This document shows positions 44,062 to 53,545 of a DNA stretch of 64,000 bases, one piece after another. The position numbers and the translations under genes were made by a program. The stretch is from an uncultured Clostridium sp. Its GTDB lineage: Bacteria; Bacillota; Clostridia; TANB77; CAG-508. The stretch covers positions 35,582 to 99,581 of the forward strand of contig CAMXJY010000007.1 of NCBI GenBank assembly GCA_947244325.1, written 5' to 3'. Numbering within the stretch: position 1 is the stretch's first letter; the number at the start of each line of letters is the position of its first letter. The notes beneath the pieces are model-generated. The model had not been told where the DNA came from, searched no databases, and saw only the letters and a list, made by a program, of their open reading frames with translations.

Positions 44062-44136
44062 ACTATAAATATCTACATTAGACATGTATTCAATTTTATT
44101 TATAAATTTAATTTATTTTATTATTCAATAAATTGC

Positions 44137-44188
44137 GAGAAGGCATTTCCATACCTTGTAATTACCATTGGTATAGAAATGCCTTCTC
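44137..44188 (-). terminator. Long hairpin after the 44203 gene
   Basis: A 19-bp stem with one mismatch (GAGAAGGCATTTC... with 44170-44188) and a 14-base loop, 14 bases after the stop. Its T-tract is weak. Confidence 0.7.
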
Positions 44189-44202
44189 TACTGGAGTTCT
44201 TA

Positions 44203-44640
44203 CTAAATTGTTGTAAACCAATTCCAAAAAAGTTCGTCACATAACTTAACTGCATTGCCCACTAATTTCTTAGCAATTTCAGCACAGTGTGTGTCCATAA
44301 TCATCAGCAGCATTTCCTTTTTGAGCATCTCCTCAATAATCTCTTTCGTACTGCTCTGATCTTCCGTAGTTATTTCCATCAATGCAAAAAGCTCTGCTAT
44401 TGAAATTGCCAAGTTGCCGAAAATGTCCTTCTCATAAGAATCATACGACGTATTATTGGCTAACTCTAAGCTCACTGTTGCTATGGAATCCACTGTTCTT
44501 TCATGCCAAAATTTTGCCTCTCGTTGGTATTCGTCACTTGCTCTGAATTTTTCAAGTGTTTCAAAATACCCTTTCTCTTTCAGTTCTTTTTTTGCAGTTT
44601 CCATTATTTCAAACTGCCGGTCAATTTCACTTCTGTTCAT
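44203..44640 (-). CDS. Unknown helical 145-aa protein, foreign composition
   Basis: Starts MNRSEIDRQFEIMETAKKEL; ATG at 44640 has GGAGG 5 bases upstream. All-helical, acidic, without membrane spans. Two cysteines near the end (DTHCAEIAKKL, VKLCDELFW). No family recognised. G+C and codon use are higher than in neighbours. It is a single-gene unit with a fully consensus promoter and a long hairpin terminator, like the genes at 4132 and 24528. Confidence 0.78.
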   Translation of the reverse strand: MNRSEIDRQFEIMETAKKELKEKGYFETLEKFRASDEYQREAKFWHERTVDSIATVSLELANNTSYDSYEKDIFGNLAISIAELFALMEITTEDQSSTKEIIEEMLKKEMLLMIMDTHCAEIAKKLVGNAVKLCDELFWNWFTTI

Positions 44641-44686
44641 AAGTTCCTCCATTTGCTGTAATATTTTCGTTTCTAACTCAGATTTT

Positions 44687-44715
44687 ATTATACATTATTT
44701 CTAAAATTATGTCAA
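44687..44715 (-). promoter_or_regulatory. Consensus promoter of the 44203 gene
   Basis: TTGACA (44710-44715), 17 bases, TATAAT (44687-44692) on the minus strand, a perfect housekeeping promoter. Confidence 0.9.
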
Positions 44716-44727
44716 CTTTACTAATCT

Positions 44728-45303
44728 TTATAGAACTTCGTTTTCTTTTAATATTTCATACACTCTATTAATGGGAAGTCCAACAATAGCCATATAATTT
44801 CCTTCTATTTTATCTATGTATTTACTAAAACAACTTTGAATTGCATATGCTCCAGCTTTATCATATGGTCTTTCTTCATCAACATATTCTTCTATTTCTT
44901 CTGCTGTCATTTCATTGACAGTTATAGTGCTTATTGAAACTTCTTTATATTCTTTATACTCCCCTTGATCTTCAATTAAAATTGCTAAGCTTGTATATAT
45001 TTCATGGTCATCTCCTTGAAGTTCTGTTAACATCCTTATTGCTTCTTCTCTACTTTTAGGTTTTCCATATATTCTATTATTTTTTACAACGATAGTATCT
45101 GCACCTATTATTGTTCTATCTCCTTGAGTATTATTAAATACATCTAATGCTTTTCCAAAAGCTAATTCCTTTGATTGTTCTTCTATATCAAGTCCGTTTG
45201 CCATTTTTTCTTCATAATTACTTGGTAATACTTCAAAATCAATCTTTGCTAAATCTAATATTGCTGCTCTTCTTGGTGATTGTGATGCTAATATTATTTT
45301 CAT
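44728..45303 (-). CDS. maf: Maf-like nucleoside triphosphate pyrophosphatase
   Basis: A 191-residue Maf protein: ILASQSPRRAAIL at the N-terminus, GADTIVV, and YGKPKSREEAIRMLTELQG; the C-terminus contains EGNYMAIVGLPINRVYEIL. It removes modified or non-canonical dTTP/UTP; historically linked to septum formation. Confidence 0.94.
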   Translation of the reverse strand: MKIILASQSPRRAAILDLAKIDFEVLPSNYEEKMANGLDIEEQSKELAFGKALDVFNNTQGDRTIIGADTIVVKNNRIYGKPKSREEAIRMLTELQGDDHEIYTSLAILIEDQGEYKEYKEVSISTITVNEMTAEEIEEYVDEERPYDKAGAYAIQSCFSKYIDKIEGNYMAIVGLPINRVYEILKENEVL

Positions 45304-45332
45304 ATTTAACGCCCCTTTAATATTTTTTTATA

Positions 45333-45361
45333 ATTATATATATTTAAAAATTTAATGTCAA
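45333..45361 (-). promoter_or_regulatory. Consensus promoter of maf
   Basis: TTGACA (45356-45361), 17 bases, TATAAT (45333-45338) on the minus strand. Confidence 0.9.
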
Positions 45362-45400
45362 TTATAAAGTTTCTTTTAGCAAATATTAATTTTTATCTAC

Positions 45401-45429
45401 TTGAAAAAATTAGGTTATTATGTTAGAAT
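45401..45429 (+). promoter_or_regulatory. Promoter of pflB
   Basis: TTGAAA (45401-45406), 17 bases, TAGAAT (45424-45429); predicts an untranslated leader of about 70 bases. Confidence 0.75.
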
Positions 45430-45505
45430 TTTTTATTGGAAATTAATATGTGAATAAAATATTTTAAACAAGTAAAAAATATTTTATACATTTAAGGAGG
45501 AAAAT

Positions 45506-47743
45506 ATGAAATTTGAACAATGGAAAAATTTCACATCAGGTGCTTGGCAAGAAGAAGTAAATGTTAGAGATTTTATTCAAAAAAATTATACACCATATGA
45601 AGGTGATGCTTCTTTTTTAACAAATGCTACAGAGAGAACTAATAAACTTTGGAATGAAGTATTAGATTTATACAAAAAAGAAAGAGAAGCTGGTGGTGTT
45701 TTATCAATTTCTAATGATATAGCTTCTACAATTTCAAGTCATGATGCTGGATATATAGATAAAAAATTAGAACAAATTGTAGGACTTCAAACAGATGAAC
45801 CACTAAAAAGAGCTATCATGCCTAATGGTGGTATAAGAATTGTTGAAAAGTCTTGTGAAGCATATAATACAAAAGTTTCTGATAAAATAGAAGATATTTA
45901 TCATAATTATAGAAGAACTCATAATGATGGTGTTTTTACAGCATATACTCCAGAAATAAGAGCAGCTAGAAGCTCTCACCTTATTACTGGTCTTCCTGAT
46001 GGATATGGACGTGGAAGAATAATCGGTGATTACAGAAGAGTTGCTCTTTATGGTGTTGATTTCTTAATTGAGGAAAAGAAAAAAGATTTTGCTAATTTAC
46101 AAGAATTTAATATTTCAGAAGAAATTATTAGACAAAGAGAAGAACACTTTGATCAAATATCTGCATTAGAAGAATTAAAAGTTATGGCTCAAAAATATGG
46201 TTTTGATATTTCTAAACCAGCATCAAATGCAACAGAAGCTGTACAATGGACTTACTTTGCTTACTTAGGAGCTATAAAAGAACAAAATGGTGCTGCTATG
46301 AGTATTGGTAGAACATCTACATTTTTAGATATATATTTTGAACAAGATATTAAAGCAGGTATATTAACAGAAGAAGAAGCTCAAGAAATCATGGATCATT
46401 TTGTTATGAAATTAAGAATGGTTAGATTTTTAAGAACACCTGAATATGATGAACTATTTAGTGGTGATCCTGTTTGGGTTACTGAAAGTATTGGTGGTAT
46501 GGGAATTGATGGTAGAACATTAGTTACTAAAAATTCTTTTAGAGTATTACACACTTTAGAAACATTAGGACCAGCTCCAGAGCCAAACTTAACTGTTTTA
46601 TGGTCTACAAGACTTCCAAAAGGATTTAAAGACTATTGTTCAAAATTATCAATAAAAACAAGCTCTATTCAATATGAAAACGATGACTTAATGAGAGAAT
46701 ACTGGGGTGATGATTATGGAATAGCTTGTTGTGTATCTGCAATGAGAATTGGTAAACAAATGCAATTCTTTGGAGCAAGAGCAAACTTAGCTAAAACTCT
46801 ACTATATGCTATCAATGGTGGTAGAGATGAAAAATCAGGAAAACAAATTACAAGTAGACGTGAACCTGTTACATCAGAATATTTAGATTATGATGAAGTT
46901 TGGGAAAAATTCGATAGAATGTGTGATTGGGTTGCTAGAGTTTATATGAATGCTTTAAATATAATCCATTACATGCATGATAAATATGCTTATGAAAAAT
47001 TAGAAATGGCACTTCATGATAAAGAAATTTTAAGAACTATGGCATGTGGTATTGCTGGATTATCTATAGTTGCTGATTCTTTCTCTGCAATGAAATATGC
47101 TAAAGTTAAAGTTATTAGAGATGAAACTGGTTTAGCTATTGATTATAAAGTTGAAGGTGACTTCCCTAAATATGGTAATGATGATGATAGAGTAGATAAA
47201 ATAGCAGTAGATATTGTAAAATTATTTATGAATAAATTAAAACAACAACCAACATATAGAAATTCAAAACCTACAATGTCAATATTAACTATAACTTCTA
47301 ACGTTGTATATGGAAAAGCTACTGGAAACACTCCTGATGGAAGAGAAGATGGTGCTCCATTTGGACCAGGTGCAAATCCAATTCATGGTAGAGATACTCA
47401 TGGTGCTTTAGCTGTTTTAAATACTATGACAAAATTACCTTACAAATATGCTGAAGATGGTATTTCTTATACTTTTGCAATCGTTCCTAATGCTTTAGGA
47501 AAAGACGATAACTCTAGAATTACAAACTTAACAGCTTTACTTGATGGATATTTTGCTAAATTCAGCCATCATATAAATGTTAATGTTTTTGATAGATCAT
47601 TATTAGAAGATGCTATGGAACATCCTGAAAAATATCCTCAACTTACAATAAGAGTTTCTGGATATGCAGTAAACTTTATAAAACTAACTAGAGAACAACA
47701 ATTAGATGTTATTAATAGAACAATTCATGAAAATATAAGATAA
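45506..47743 (+). CDS. pflB: Pyruvate formate-lyase (formate C-acetyltransferase)
   Basis: A 745-residue glycyl-radical enzyme converting pyruvate and CoA to acetyl-CoA and formate. The catalytic cysteine pair is C408-C409 (IACCVSAM), and the glycyl radical is G719 in [24 protein letters not shown] is also typical. AAGGAGG precedes the ATG. Its activase pflA follows after a repeat-filled space. Oxygen-sensitive, which fits an anaerobe. Confidence 0.97.
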   Translation: MKFEQWKNFTSGAWQEEVNVRDFIQKNYTPYEGDASFLTNATERTNKLWNEVLDLYKKEREAGGVLSISNDIASTISSHDAGYIDKKLEQIVGLQTDEPLKRAIMPNGGIRIVEKSCEAYNTKVSDKIEDIYHNYRRTHNDGVFTAYTPEIRAARSSHLITGLPDGYGRGRIIGDYRRVALYGVDFLIEEKKKDFANLQEFNISEEIIRQREEHFDQISALEELKVMAQKYGFDISKPASNATEAVQWTYFAYLGAIKEQNGAAMSIGRTSTFLDIYFEQDIKAGILTEEEAQEIMDHFVMKLRMVRFLRTPEYDELFSGDPVWVTESIGGMGIDGRTLVTKNSFRVLHTLETLGPAPEPNLTVLWSTRLPKGFKDYCSKLSIKTSSIQYENDDLMREYWGDDYGIACCVSAMRIGKQMQFFGARANLAKTLLYAINGGRDEKSGKQITSRREPVTSEYLDYDEVWEKFDRMCDWVARVYMNALNIIHYMHDKYAYEKLEMALHDKEILRTMACGIAGLSIVADSFSAMKYAKVKVIRDETGLAIDYKVEGDFPKYGNDDDRVDKIAVDIVKLFMNKLKQQPTYRNSKPTMSILTITSNVVYGKATGNTPDGREDGAPFGPGANPIHGRDTHGALAVLNTMTKLPYKYAEDGISYTFAIVPNALGKDDNSRITNLTALLDGYFAKFSHHINVNVFDRSLLEDAMEHPEKYPQLTIRVSGYAVNFIKLTREQQLDVINRTIHENIR

Positions 47744-47800
47744 TAAGTATAAAGTAATATTAAAATATTAGTAAAAGGGATATTTTAAGTAAGAACAATA

Positions 47801-47849
47801 GTGGACGATATTTAGTAGGAAAAAGACAAAACTTTACTGAATCGTCCAC
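47801..47849 (+). repeat. Hairpin GTGGACGAT...ATCGTCCAC
   Basis: A 9-bp perfect outer stem extended by mismatched pairing (TTTAGTAGG with CTTTACTGA). A related half is at 19268-19285. Confidence 0.65.
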
Positions 47850-47909
47850 GTAATTGTTCGCTGTGCATAACTTATCTGTAGTTCACTTCGTTTCACACAG
47901 CTAAGAAAT

Positions 47910-47969
47910 GTACAAAATTGCCAAAGGCTTTATTTATTAGGAAGTTCAGAGAACTTTCCTAATAAATAA
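47910..47969 (+). repeat. Dispersed palindromic repeat, copy A (best-preserved)
   Basis: Reads GTACAAAATTGCCAAAGG, then CTTTATTTATTAGGAAGTTC, AGA, GAACTTTCCTAATAAATAA; the last two blocks form an 18-bp palindrome. The same plan recurs at 4521, 20291, 25599, 38890, 43225, 48957 and 58351. Confidence 0.8.
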
Positions 47970-47970
47970 C

Positions 47971-48020
47971 AAAAGTGGACATTTGCAAAATAAAAAACTT
48001 ATGCAAATGTCCGTTTTTAT
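47971..48020 (+). terminator. Palindrome and T-run, likely pflB terminator
   Basis: GGACATTTGCA pairs exactly with TGCAAATGTCC, then GTTTTTAT. The AAAGTGGACATTTGCAA word is also in copies B and C. Confidence 0.75.
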
Positions 48021-48063
48021 AATATTAATAAATGCTATATACATATAAATTAGGAGATTTATT

Positions 48064-48777
48064 ATGATAGGAAAAATTCATTCAATAGAAACTTTCGGAA
48101 CAGTTGATGGACCAGGAATACGTTTTGTTATATTTATGCAAGGATGTACTTTAAAATGTAAGTACTGTCATAATCGTGATACTTGGAAATTGAATTCTGG
48201 CACACCTACTACAATAGAAGAATTAGTAAAAGAAATATTAAATTATAAATCTTATATGGATAATTCTGGTGGTGGGGTTACTGTATCAGGTGGTGAGCCT
48301 TTACTTCAAACTGAATTTGTTACAGAATTATTCAAAAAATTAAAAACACTTGGAATTCATACAGCATTAGATACAGCTGGTAGTATTCCTATATCAAATG
48401 AAATAAAAGAATTATTAAAATACACTGATTTAGTGCTTTTAGATATAAAACATATTGATGAGCAAAAATCTATAAATCTTACAGGATTTTCAAACAAAAA
48501 CAATCTTGAATTTGCAAAATACTTAAGTAATATAAATGTTCCTGTTTGGATAAGACAAGTATTAGTACCTAGATATACTGATGATAAATTTGACTTACAA
48601 AACCTAAAAAAATTTATTGATACTCTTAAAAATGTTGAAAAAATAGAAATCTTACCTTATCACAATTTAGGAAAATTCAAATGGGAAGAACTTGGAGATA
48701 CTTATGAACTAGAAAATGTAACTCCCCCTTCTCAAGAAGATATTGATAAAGCAAAAAATATATTAGGAATTTCATAA
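48064..48777 (+). CDS. pflA: Pyruvate formate-lyase activating enzyme
   Basis: A 237-residue radical SAM enzyme that makes the glycyl radical on PflB. The cluster motif CTLKCKYC (C-x3-C-x2-C) is near residue 28; GGGVTVSGGEPLLQ and GIHTALDTAG follow. AGGAG precedes the ATG. Confidence 0.97.
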   Translation: MIGKIHSIETFGTVDGPGIRFVIFMQGCTLKCKYCHNRDTWKLNSGTPTTIEELVKEILNYKSYMDNSGGGVTVSGGEPLLQTEFVTELFKKLKTLGIHTALDTAGSIPISNEIKELLKYTDLVLLDIKHIDEQKSINLTGFSNKNNLEFAKYLSNINVPVWIRQVLVPRYTDDKFDLQNLKKFIDTLKNVEKIEILPYHNLGKFKWEELGDTYELENVTPPSQEDIDKAKNILGIS

Positions 48778-48799
48778 AAAAACAAAATCTTGATTCTGT

Positions 48800-48814
48800 C
48801 ATAATTATCTAGTA
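48800..48814. repeat. Copy 3 of the 15-bp intergenic word
   Basis: CATAATTATCTAGTA plus CAGAAA, as at 32786; followed here by a short hairpin (ATTTATCTCA/TGAGATAAAT). Confidence 0.55.
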
Positions 48815-48856
48815 CAGAAATTTATCTCACTGAGATAAATTTTCTACTATATAAAA

Positions 48857-48904
48857 AATTAACCCTAATTACCAAACTTTTTAGTCTAATAATTAGGGTT
48901 AATT
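48857..48904. terminator. Bidirectional terminator with shared loop
   Basis: AATTAACCCTAATTA and its exact 15-bp complement enclose AAACTTTTTAGTCTAA, the same apical segment as in the hairpin at 5612. It separates convergent pflA and the surface-protein gene. Confidence 0.85.
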
Positions 48905-48956
48905 TTTATCTCTTATTTTTATTATTTCAAATTACTCTTGGCATTTCCGCCATTTT

Positions 48957-49014
48957 CACAAATATTGGCGAAGGTATAGGAAGTGCAAAGCACTTTCTAT
49001 AAAATCTAAAGTAT
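48957..49014 (+). repeat. Dispersed palindromic repeat, copy E
   Basis: CACAAATATTGGCGAAGG then TATAGGAAGTGCAAAGCACT and TTCTATAAAAT. It ends 9 bases short of the stop codon of the surface-protein gene, which has lost its anchor tail. Confidence 0.7.
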
Positions 49015-49022
49015 TGAAGGAA

Positions 49023-50423
49023 TTAATAACCAGTAACTGGTAATTTTTTATTAGTTGTATTACTCTCAAACTTATTATTATTTTTATTAGAAATATCAGT
49101 TTGATTTTTAGTATTGCTTACACTTTCTAAATTTTCTTCTACTACTTCATTTTTTGTAGTAGAAACCGAACTTTGATTGTATTCTGAATTTTCAAATTTT
49201 GAAGATACTTCTATTGTCTCTTCTCCTTTATCTACTACTGTACTTTTTATTGGAATATTATTAACTGTAACTTTAATTTCTTCATTAAGCTCTAAATTTA
49301 TTTCAATTAAATCTGTATATAAATTATATCCTGAAAGAGTTGCAACTTCTTGAATATAATATTTTCCAGGTATCATATTTTCAAGTAAAATCTCTCCTCT
49401 TTCATTTGTAGTTAAATTTTGATGAACAATATTTTTATTTGCATCTAATATATTAAATATTACTCCTTGTAATCTATTCTTACTTTCTCCATCTTGTTTT
49501 ATTATATTTATTTTAGTAATATTTTTAGAATATCCATCCACATATGAAGTTTCACCATCTTCATACATAAATCCTGCTATTGCATAATTTTGTGTTCCTT
49601 CTATTGCTGTTTTTCCATATAATACTGGCTTTGTTTCAAAAGTAGCACTTGCAGTTATTTTAAAACTATCACTTTCTACTAATTTTTGTATTGGTATTAT
49701 TACTTTAAAATTTTCATTTATATCGAATGTTGTTTTTTCATTATTGTTTATATCGGTTATCTTAAATCCTTCTGGTAATTTTCCTTCTGCTTTTATTGTA
49801 TATATTCCTTTGCTTACATGGGAATTAAAATTGTAAACTTTACTTACTAACTCTGAATCTATATTATCAACTGTCCATCTTTCATTTTCTGGAATAATTG
49901 ATATTTGTAGATTATCTTCTACTGTATCTGTACAATTTTGTCCTGCTTGTACTATTTTTCTATATACTTCTAATGTTCTTCTTCCTGCCTCTGTATCTAC
50001 AGCTGTATAATCATCTGGATTTCTATTATTTAATGCTGTATATACTGCAAATTTTGTAGCTGTATACGCTTCTTCTTCATTTGCTGCACCTAATTCTGCT
50101 GGTGTTTTATATGGAAATCCATTTATAATCATTCTCCATACAGCTACATTATTAACTCTGCTATCTACAGAAACATTGTACTCTCCTACACCAGAAGTTC
50201 CAATTCCATTTCTATATGGATTTAAACAATATGCTGGATAATTTTTTCCATCTTTTTGATACACAACATATGGTGCCTTTTTTTCACTTCCCTGATATTT
50301 AAGATATCCCTCACATTGCTTTATTAATTTCAAATCTTTTTGACCTATTTCAAAAGCAAAGCTATTATAACATACGCTTGCAATTAAAATAAATAATAAC
50401 GTTATACTTATAATTTTTTTCAT
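49023..50423 (-). CDS. Thioester-domain-like, CnaB-containing surface protein ending LPVTGY
   Basis: A 466-residue exported protein: signal peptide (1-23), a thioester-type domain (about 35-160) with the expected cysteine in AYCLNP (C66), a middle beta region, a CnaB/SpaA isopeptide domain (about 301-392; K309, E359 and N391 fit the bond triad) and a Ser/Asn-rich stalk. Two oddities: the TQxA glutamine is a lysine (K124 in ATKFA), and the sortase motif LPVTG is followed by one tyrosine and a stop, with no hydrophobic tail. The sortase gene precedes it by 26 bases. Confidence 0.82.
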   Translation of the reverse strand: MKKIISITLLFILIASVCYNSFAFEIGQKDLKLIKQCEGYLKYQGSEKKAPYVVYQKDGKNYPAYCLNPYRNGIGTSGVGEYNVSVDSRVNNVAVWRMIINGFPYKTPAELGAANEEEAYTATKFAVYTALNNRNPDDYTAVDTEAGRRTLEVYRKIVQAGQNCTDTVEDNLQISIIPENERWTVDNIDSELVSKVYNFNSHVSKGIYTIKAEGKLPEGFKITDINNNEKTTFDINENFKVIIPIQKLVESDSFKITASATFETKPVLYGKTAIEGTQNYAIAGFMYEDGETSYVDGYSKNITKINIIKQDGESKNRLQGVIFNILDANKNIVHQNLTTNERGEILLENMIPGKYYIQEVATLSGYNLYTDLIEINLELNEEIKVTVNNIPIKSTVVDKGEETIEVSSKFENSEYNQSSVSTTKNEVVEENLESVSNTKNQTDISNKNNNKFESNTTNKKLPVTGY

Positions 50424-50449
50424 TTATTTTTTTGAATCCTTTCTTATTT

Positions 50450-51043
50450 TTAAATTTCTATAGCCTGCAGGCATCTTCTAAGCCTAGGCTGATTTTCTAC
50501 ACAAGTTATTAGTGTTATTTTATTTTCTTCTGTACTTTCTAAATTTTCCCAATCTGTATCTTTAATAATAGTCTTATAGTTAATTACATATATTCTTTTA
50601 TTTCCATTATAGTAGTAAATAACTTCATCTCCTATTTCGAGTTCTTTTATTTTTTCAAAATAATTTACTTTATAACCTCTGTTATGTGCTGCAAGTCCAA
50701 TATTTCCATTATCTTTTGATGTATCTTCAAAGTGTCCAATATATTCATCTAGTACATCTTTGCTTGTTCCTTCATTGATACTGGCTATTAAGCCAATACT
50801 TGGAATTTCTAAACGCCAGATATTTTTATCTATTACATCATCTTGAAACACTTCATCTGTATCTTCAAACTCAGAAATAGCTATAATCTCATTTGTATTT
50901 TCATGATACTCTTCTATTTTTGTATTTATATTCACATTTTCATACGAATTAACTACCATTCCTCCCATAATAGTAATTACAATACTAAAAACAAAAGAAA
51001 TCATATTAAGATTTAATTTTGTATAACTAAAACAAAACCTCAC
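50450..51043 (-). CDS. Sortase (class D-like)
   Basis: A 197-residue transpeptidase with an N-terminal membrane anchor (about 13-32) and the catalytic triad H120 (AAHNRG), C181 (TLITC) and an arginine at 188-190 (RLRRC). The first in-frame start is GTG overlapping a GAGGTGAGG site, so the exact start is uncertain. Its obvious substrate is the surface protein directly downstream. Confidence 0.9.
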   Translation of the reverse strand: MRFCFSYTKLNLNMISFVFSIVITIMGGMVVNSYENVNINTKIEEYHENTNEIIAISEFEDTDEVFQDDVIDKNIWRLEIPSIGLIASINEGTSKDVLDEYIGHFEDTSKDNGNIGLAAHNRGYKVNYFEKIKELEIGDEVIYYYNGNKRIYVINYKTIIKDTDWENLESTEENKITLITCVENQPRLRRCLQAIEI

Positions 51044-51174
51044 CTCTTTTCTTACTTAAATTTTTAAAAGTTTGATTTTTTAGGTCTAGAAAAAATGACC
51101 TTAAGATTTTTAAATTTATTTTGAAATAAATTTTAATTATAATACTACGATTTTTTTATTTTGTAAATAGTTTT

Positions 51175-51222
51175 TTGAAAAAAAAATAAACCATCCTGAC
51201 ATTTTTTAAGTCCGAATGGTTT
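51175..51222 (-). terminator. Terminator of the kinase/regulator operon
   Basis: AAACCATCCTGAC pairs with GTCCGAATGGTTT (mismatches inside) and a long T-run follows on the minus strand. Confidence 0.88.
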
Positions 51223-51256
51223 AAATTGCTGTAATATAAAGAGATTCTAAATTTTT

Positions 51257-52771
51257 TTATTTCTCCTTAGAAATTTCAAAATAAAATTCTACACCATCTT
51301 TTTTATTAGTAACCCCATACATACTCTGATATTTTGACATTATTGCTTTAACTAATGCAAGTCCAATACCTGTTCCACCTTTAGAACGTGTACGTGATTC
51401 ATCTACTTTATAAAATCTTGTCCAAATTCTATTTAAGTTTTCCTCTTCAATATTTTTTCCTGTATTAAATACTGTAATTCTTAATTTTCCTAATTCTTTT
51501 CCATTTTTTATTGCTATTTTTATTTTCTTTTTTCCATCTACTTCTGATACATTTTTTATTGCATTTGTGAAATAATTACTTACTACTTGTTCAATATAGA
51601 AATCATCTGCATACACATATATAGCTTCATTTTCATTAAATTCTACTTCTATATTTTGCTCATCTAAAACTACTTTAGAATTTCTTATTACTTCATTTAT
51701 TAATTCAACTATATCAAATTTTGTATTATTAAATTCTCTATCTTCATATTCTAATTTCATAAGCTCTAAAAGACGTTTTACTAGCTTATCCATTTTATTT
51801 GCTTCATCTAAAATAACTTCTGCATAAAATTTTCTATTTTCTTCATCAGTAGTTACATTTTCTACTAATCCTTCTGCATATCCTTGAATTAATGCAATTG
51901 GAGTTTTTAATTCATGTGATACATCAGAAATAAACTGTTTTCTCATTTCATCAATTTTAGATTTAGCTTCAATATCTTTTTCAAGTTCGGTATTATTAAT
52001 TTTTAATTTATTGATTGTTTCTTCAAGTTTATCAGAAAGAGTATTTATACTTTTTCCTAATTCATCTATTTCATCTTCACTGTCATTAATTCTATATTTT
52101 CTCTTAAAATTTAAATTACTCATCTCATTTGCAATATCATTTAATTCTTCAATTGGTTTTGTAAATCTTTGAGCAATAAAAGTAATTGCCACAGCTCCAA
52201 GAGCTACAGTTACAATTCCTATAATATAAATAAATCTATTTGATATATCTACACTATCTTGAATAGGTGTAATTGGTAATCTTATATAAATTTGATTTTC
52301 ATTTTCTAAATTACCCTTTAATAATATATAACTTATACCATTTTTTTTATCTTTAATTCTTCTTATATCTACTCCATCTTTAGAATATACAATATCTGAT
52401 TTATTAAAAATACTATATTTTACATCATATTTTATTTCATTAATTATTCCAAATTCTGGTAAAAAATTTTTATTTGTAGTATAAACTATTTCTTCTCCAT
52501 TTAAAATTAAAATTTCAAAATTATTATTTACTGAAATTTTCTCAAGTTCTAATTCATATTTTTCTTTTTCATTTTCACTTAAAGTTTTTGGAATATTAGT
52601 ATTTATATAATTATAAGTATTTAATGTTGCCTCTTTTTTTGAATAATAATATAATGCTTCTAAAACAGAATTATTTATTATTACGAAAAAAGCAATCATC
52701 ATAAAAATAACTACACATAGAGTAAGAAATAACTTAGCACGAACAGACTTGAATATTTTTTTTGTTATCAT
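51257..52771 (-). CDS. Sensor histidine kinase
   Basis: A 504-residue HisKA kinase: membrane helix about 12-32, an extracellular domain (about 35-170), second helix about 177-200, HAMP, then the phosphoacceptor histidine in FISDVSHELKTP and the ATPase boxes (NYFTNAIKNV, VFNTGKNI, GGTGIGLALVKAI). It starts 9 bases after its response regulator. Signal unknown; adjacency to sortase and surface protein suggests cell-envelope control. Confidence 0.94.
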   Translation of the reverse strand: MITKKIFKSVRAKLFLTLCVVIFMMIAFFVIINNSVLEALYYYSKKEATLNTYNYINTNIPKTLSENEKEKYELELEKISVNNNFEILILNGEEIVYTTNKNFLPEFGIINEIKYDVKYSIFNKSDIVYSKDGVDIRRIKDKKNGISYILLKGNLENENQIYIRLPITPIQDSVDISNRFIYIIGIVTVALGAVAITFIAQRFTKPIEELNDIANEMSNLNFKRKYRINDSEDEIDELGKSINTLSDKLEETINKLKINNTELEKDIEAKSKIDEMRKQFISDVSHELKTPIALIQGYAEGLVENVTTDEENRKFYAEVILDEANKMDKLVKRLLELMKLEYEDREFNNTKFDIVELINEVIRNSKVVLDEQNIEVEFNENEAIYVYADDFYIEQVVSNYFTNAIKNVSEVDGKKKIKIAIKNGKELGKLRITVFNTGKNIEEENLNRIWTRFYKVDESRTRSKGGTGIGLALVKAIMSKYQSMYGVTNKKDGVEFYFEISKEK

Positions 52772-52780
52772 ATATATCCC

Positions 52781-53461
52781 CTATTTTATTTCAAATTTAT
52801 AACCAATACCTCTTATAGTTTGAATATGTTTTCCTTTTTTTCCAAGTTTATGTCTAATCTTTTTTATATGACTATCTATAGTTCTTGAATCACCATAATA
52901 ATCATAATTCCAAACTGTATTTAATATTTTATCTCTTGATAATGCAATATTTTCATTATCTAATAAATATTTTAAAAGTTCATATTCTCTAAAGCTTAAT
53001 TCAACTTGTTTTCCATCTACTGTAACTGTTCTTCCTTCATTATCAATAACAATTCCATCATAACTTTTTAATTCTTTTTCTTCTGGTTTTGTTCTTTTTA
53101 AAATAGCTTCAACTCTTGCTACTAATATTTTAGGACTGAATGGTTTTGTAATATATTCGTCTACTCCAAGTTCAAAACCAAATAACTCATCTTGCTCTTC
53201 TGCTCTTGCTGTAAGCATTACAATTGGCAACCCTTTATTACTTTGGCGAATTTGACGAAGTACAGACCATCCATCTAGTTTTGGCATCATAACATCTAGT
53301 AAAATTAAATTTATTTTTTCTTTATTTTCTTCATAAACCTTTAGTGCTTTTTCCCCATCTTCTGCTTCTAAAATATTATAATCCTTTTGTATTAAAAAGT
53401 CTTTTATTAATTTTCTCATTCTAGATTCATCATCTACTACTAAAACTGTTACATCTGCCAT
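52781..53461 (-). CDS. OmpR/PhoB-family response regulator
   Basis: A 226-residue regulator: receiver with D11-D12 and phosphorylation site D56 (LLLDVMMPKLDG region), K near TKPFSP, and a C-terminal winged helix (FREYELLKYLL, SRTIDSHIKKIRHKLG). GGAGG precedes the ATG. Operon with the kinase. Confidence 0.96.
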   Translation of the reverse strand: MADVTVLVVDDESRMRKLIKDFLIQKDYNILEAEDGEKALKVYEENKEKINLILLDVMMPKLDGWSVLRQIRQSNKGLPIVMLTARAEEQDELFGFELGVDEYITKPFSPKILVARVEAILKRTKPEEKELKSYDGIVIDNEGRTVTVDGKQVELSFREYELLKYLLDNENIALSRDKILNTVWNYDYYGDSRTIDSHIKKIRHKLGKKGKHIQTIRGIGYKFEIK

Positions 53462-53545
53462 AGCTTACCTCCAAAATTTTTATATCTATTACCATTTTCT
53501 ATATGCAATTATTTATATAACATTATTATGTTTTTTGTGTGAAAA

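Larger units (their letters stand above)
47744..48063. other. 320-base space between pflB and pflA packed with hairpins
   Basis: No gene is seen. It holds in order a hairpin (47801-47849), a GCTGTG/CACACAGC pairing (47860-47901), repeat copy A (47910-47969) and a terminator-like palindrome (47971-48020). Confidence 0.7.

Noticed and set aside
44456..44704. Plus-strand frame opposite the 44203 gene
   Set aside because: Antisense frame covering the promoter and gene of the minus-strand unit; no ribosome site.
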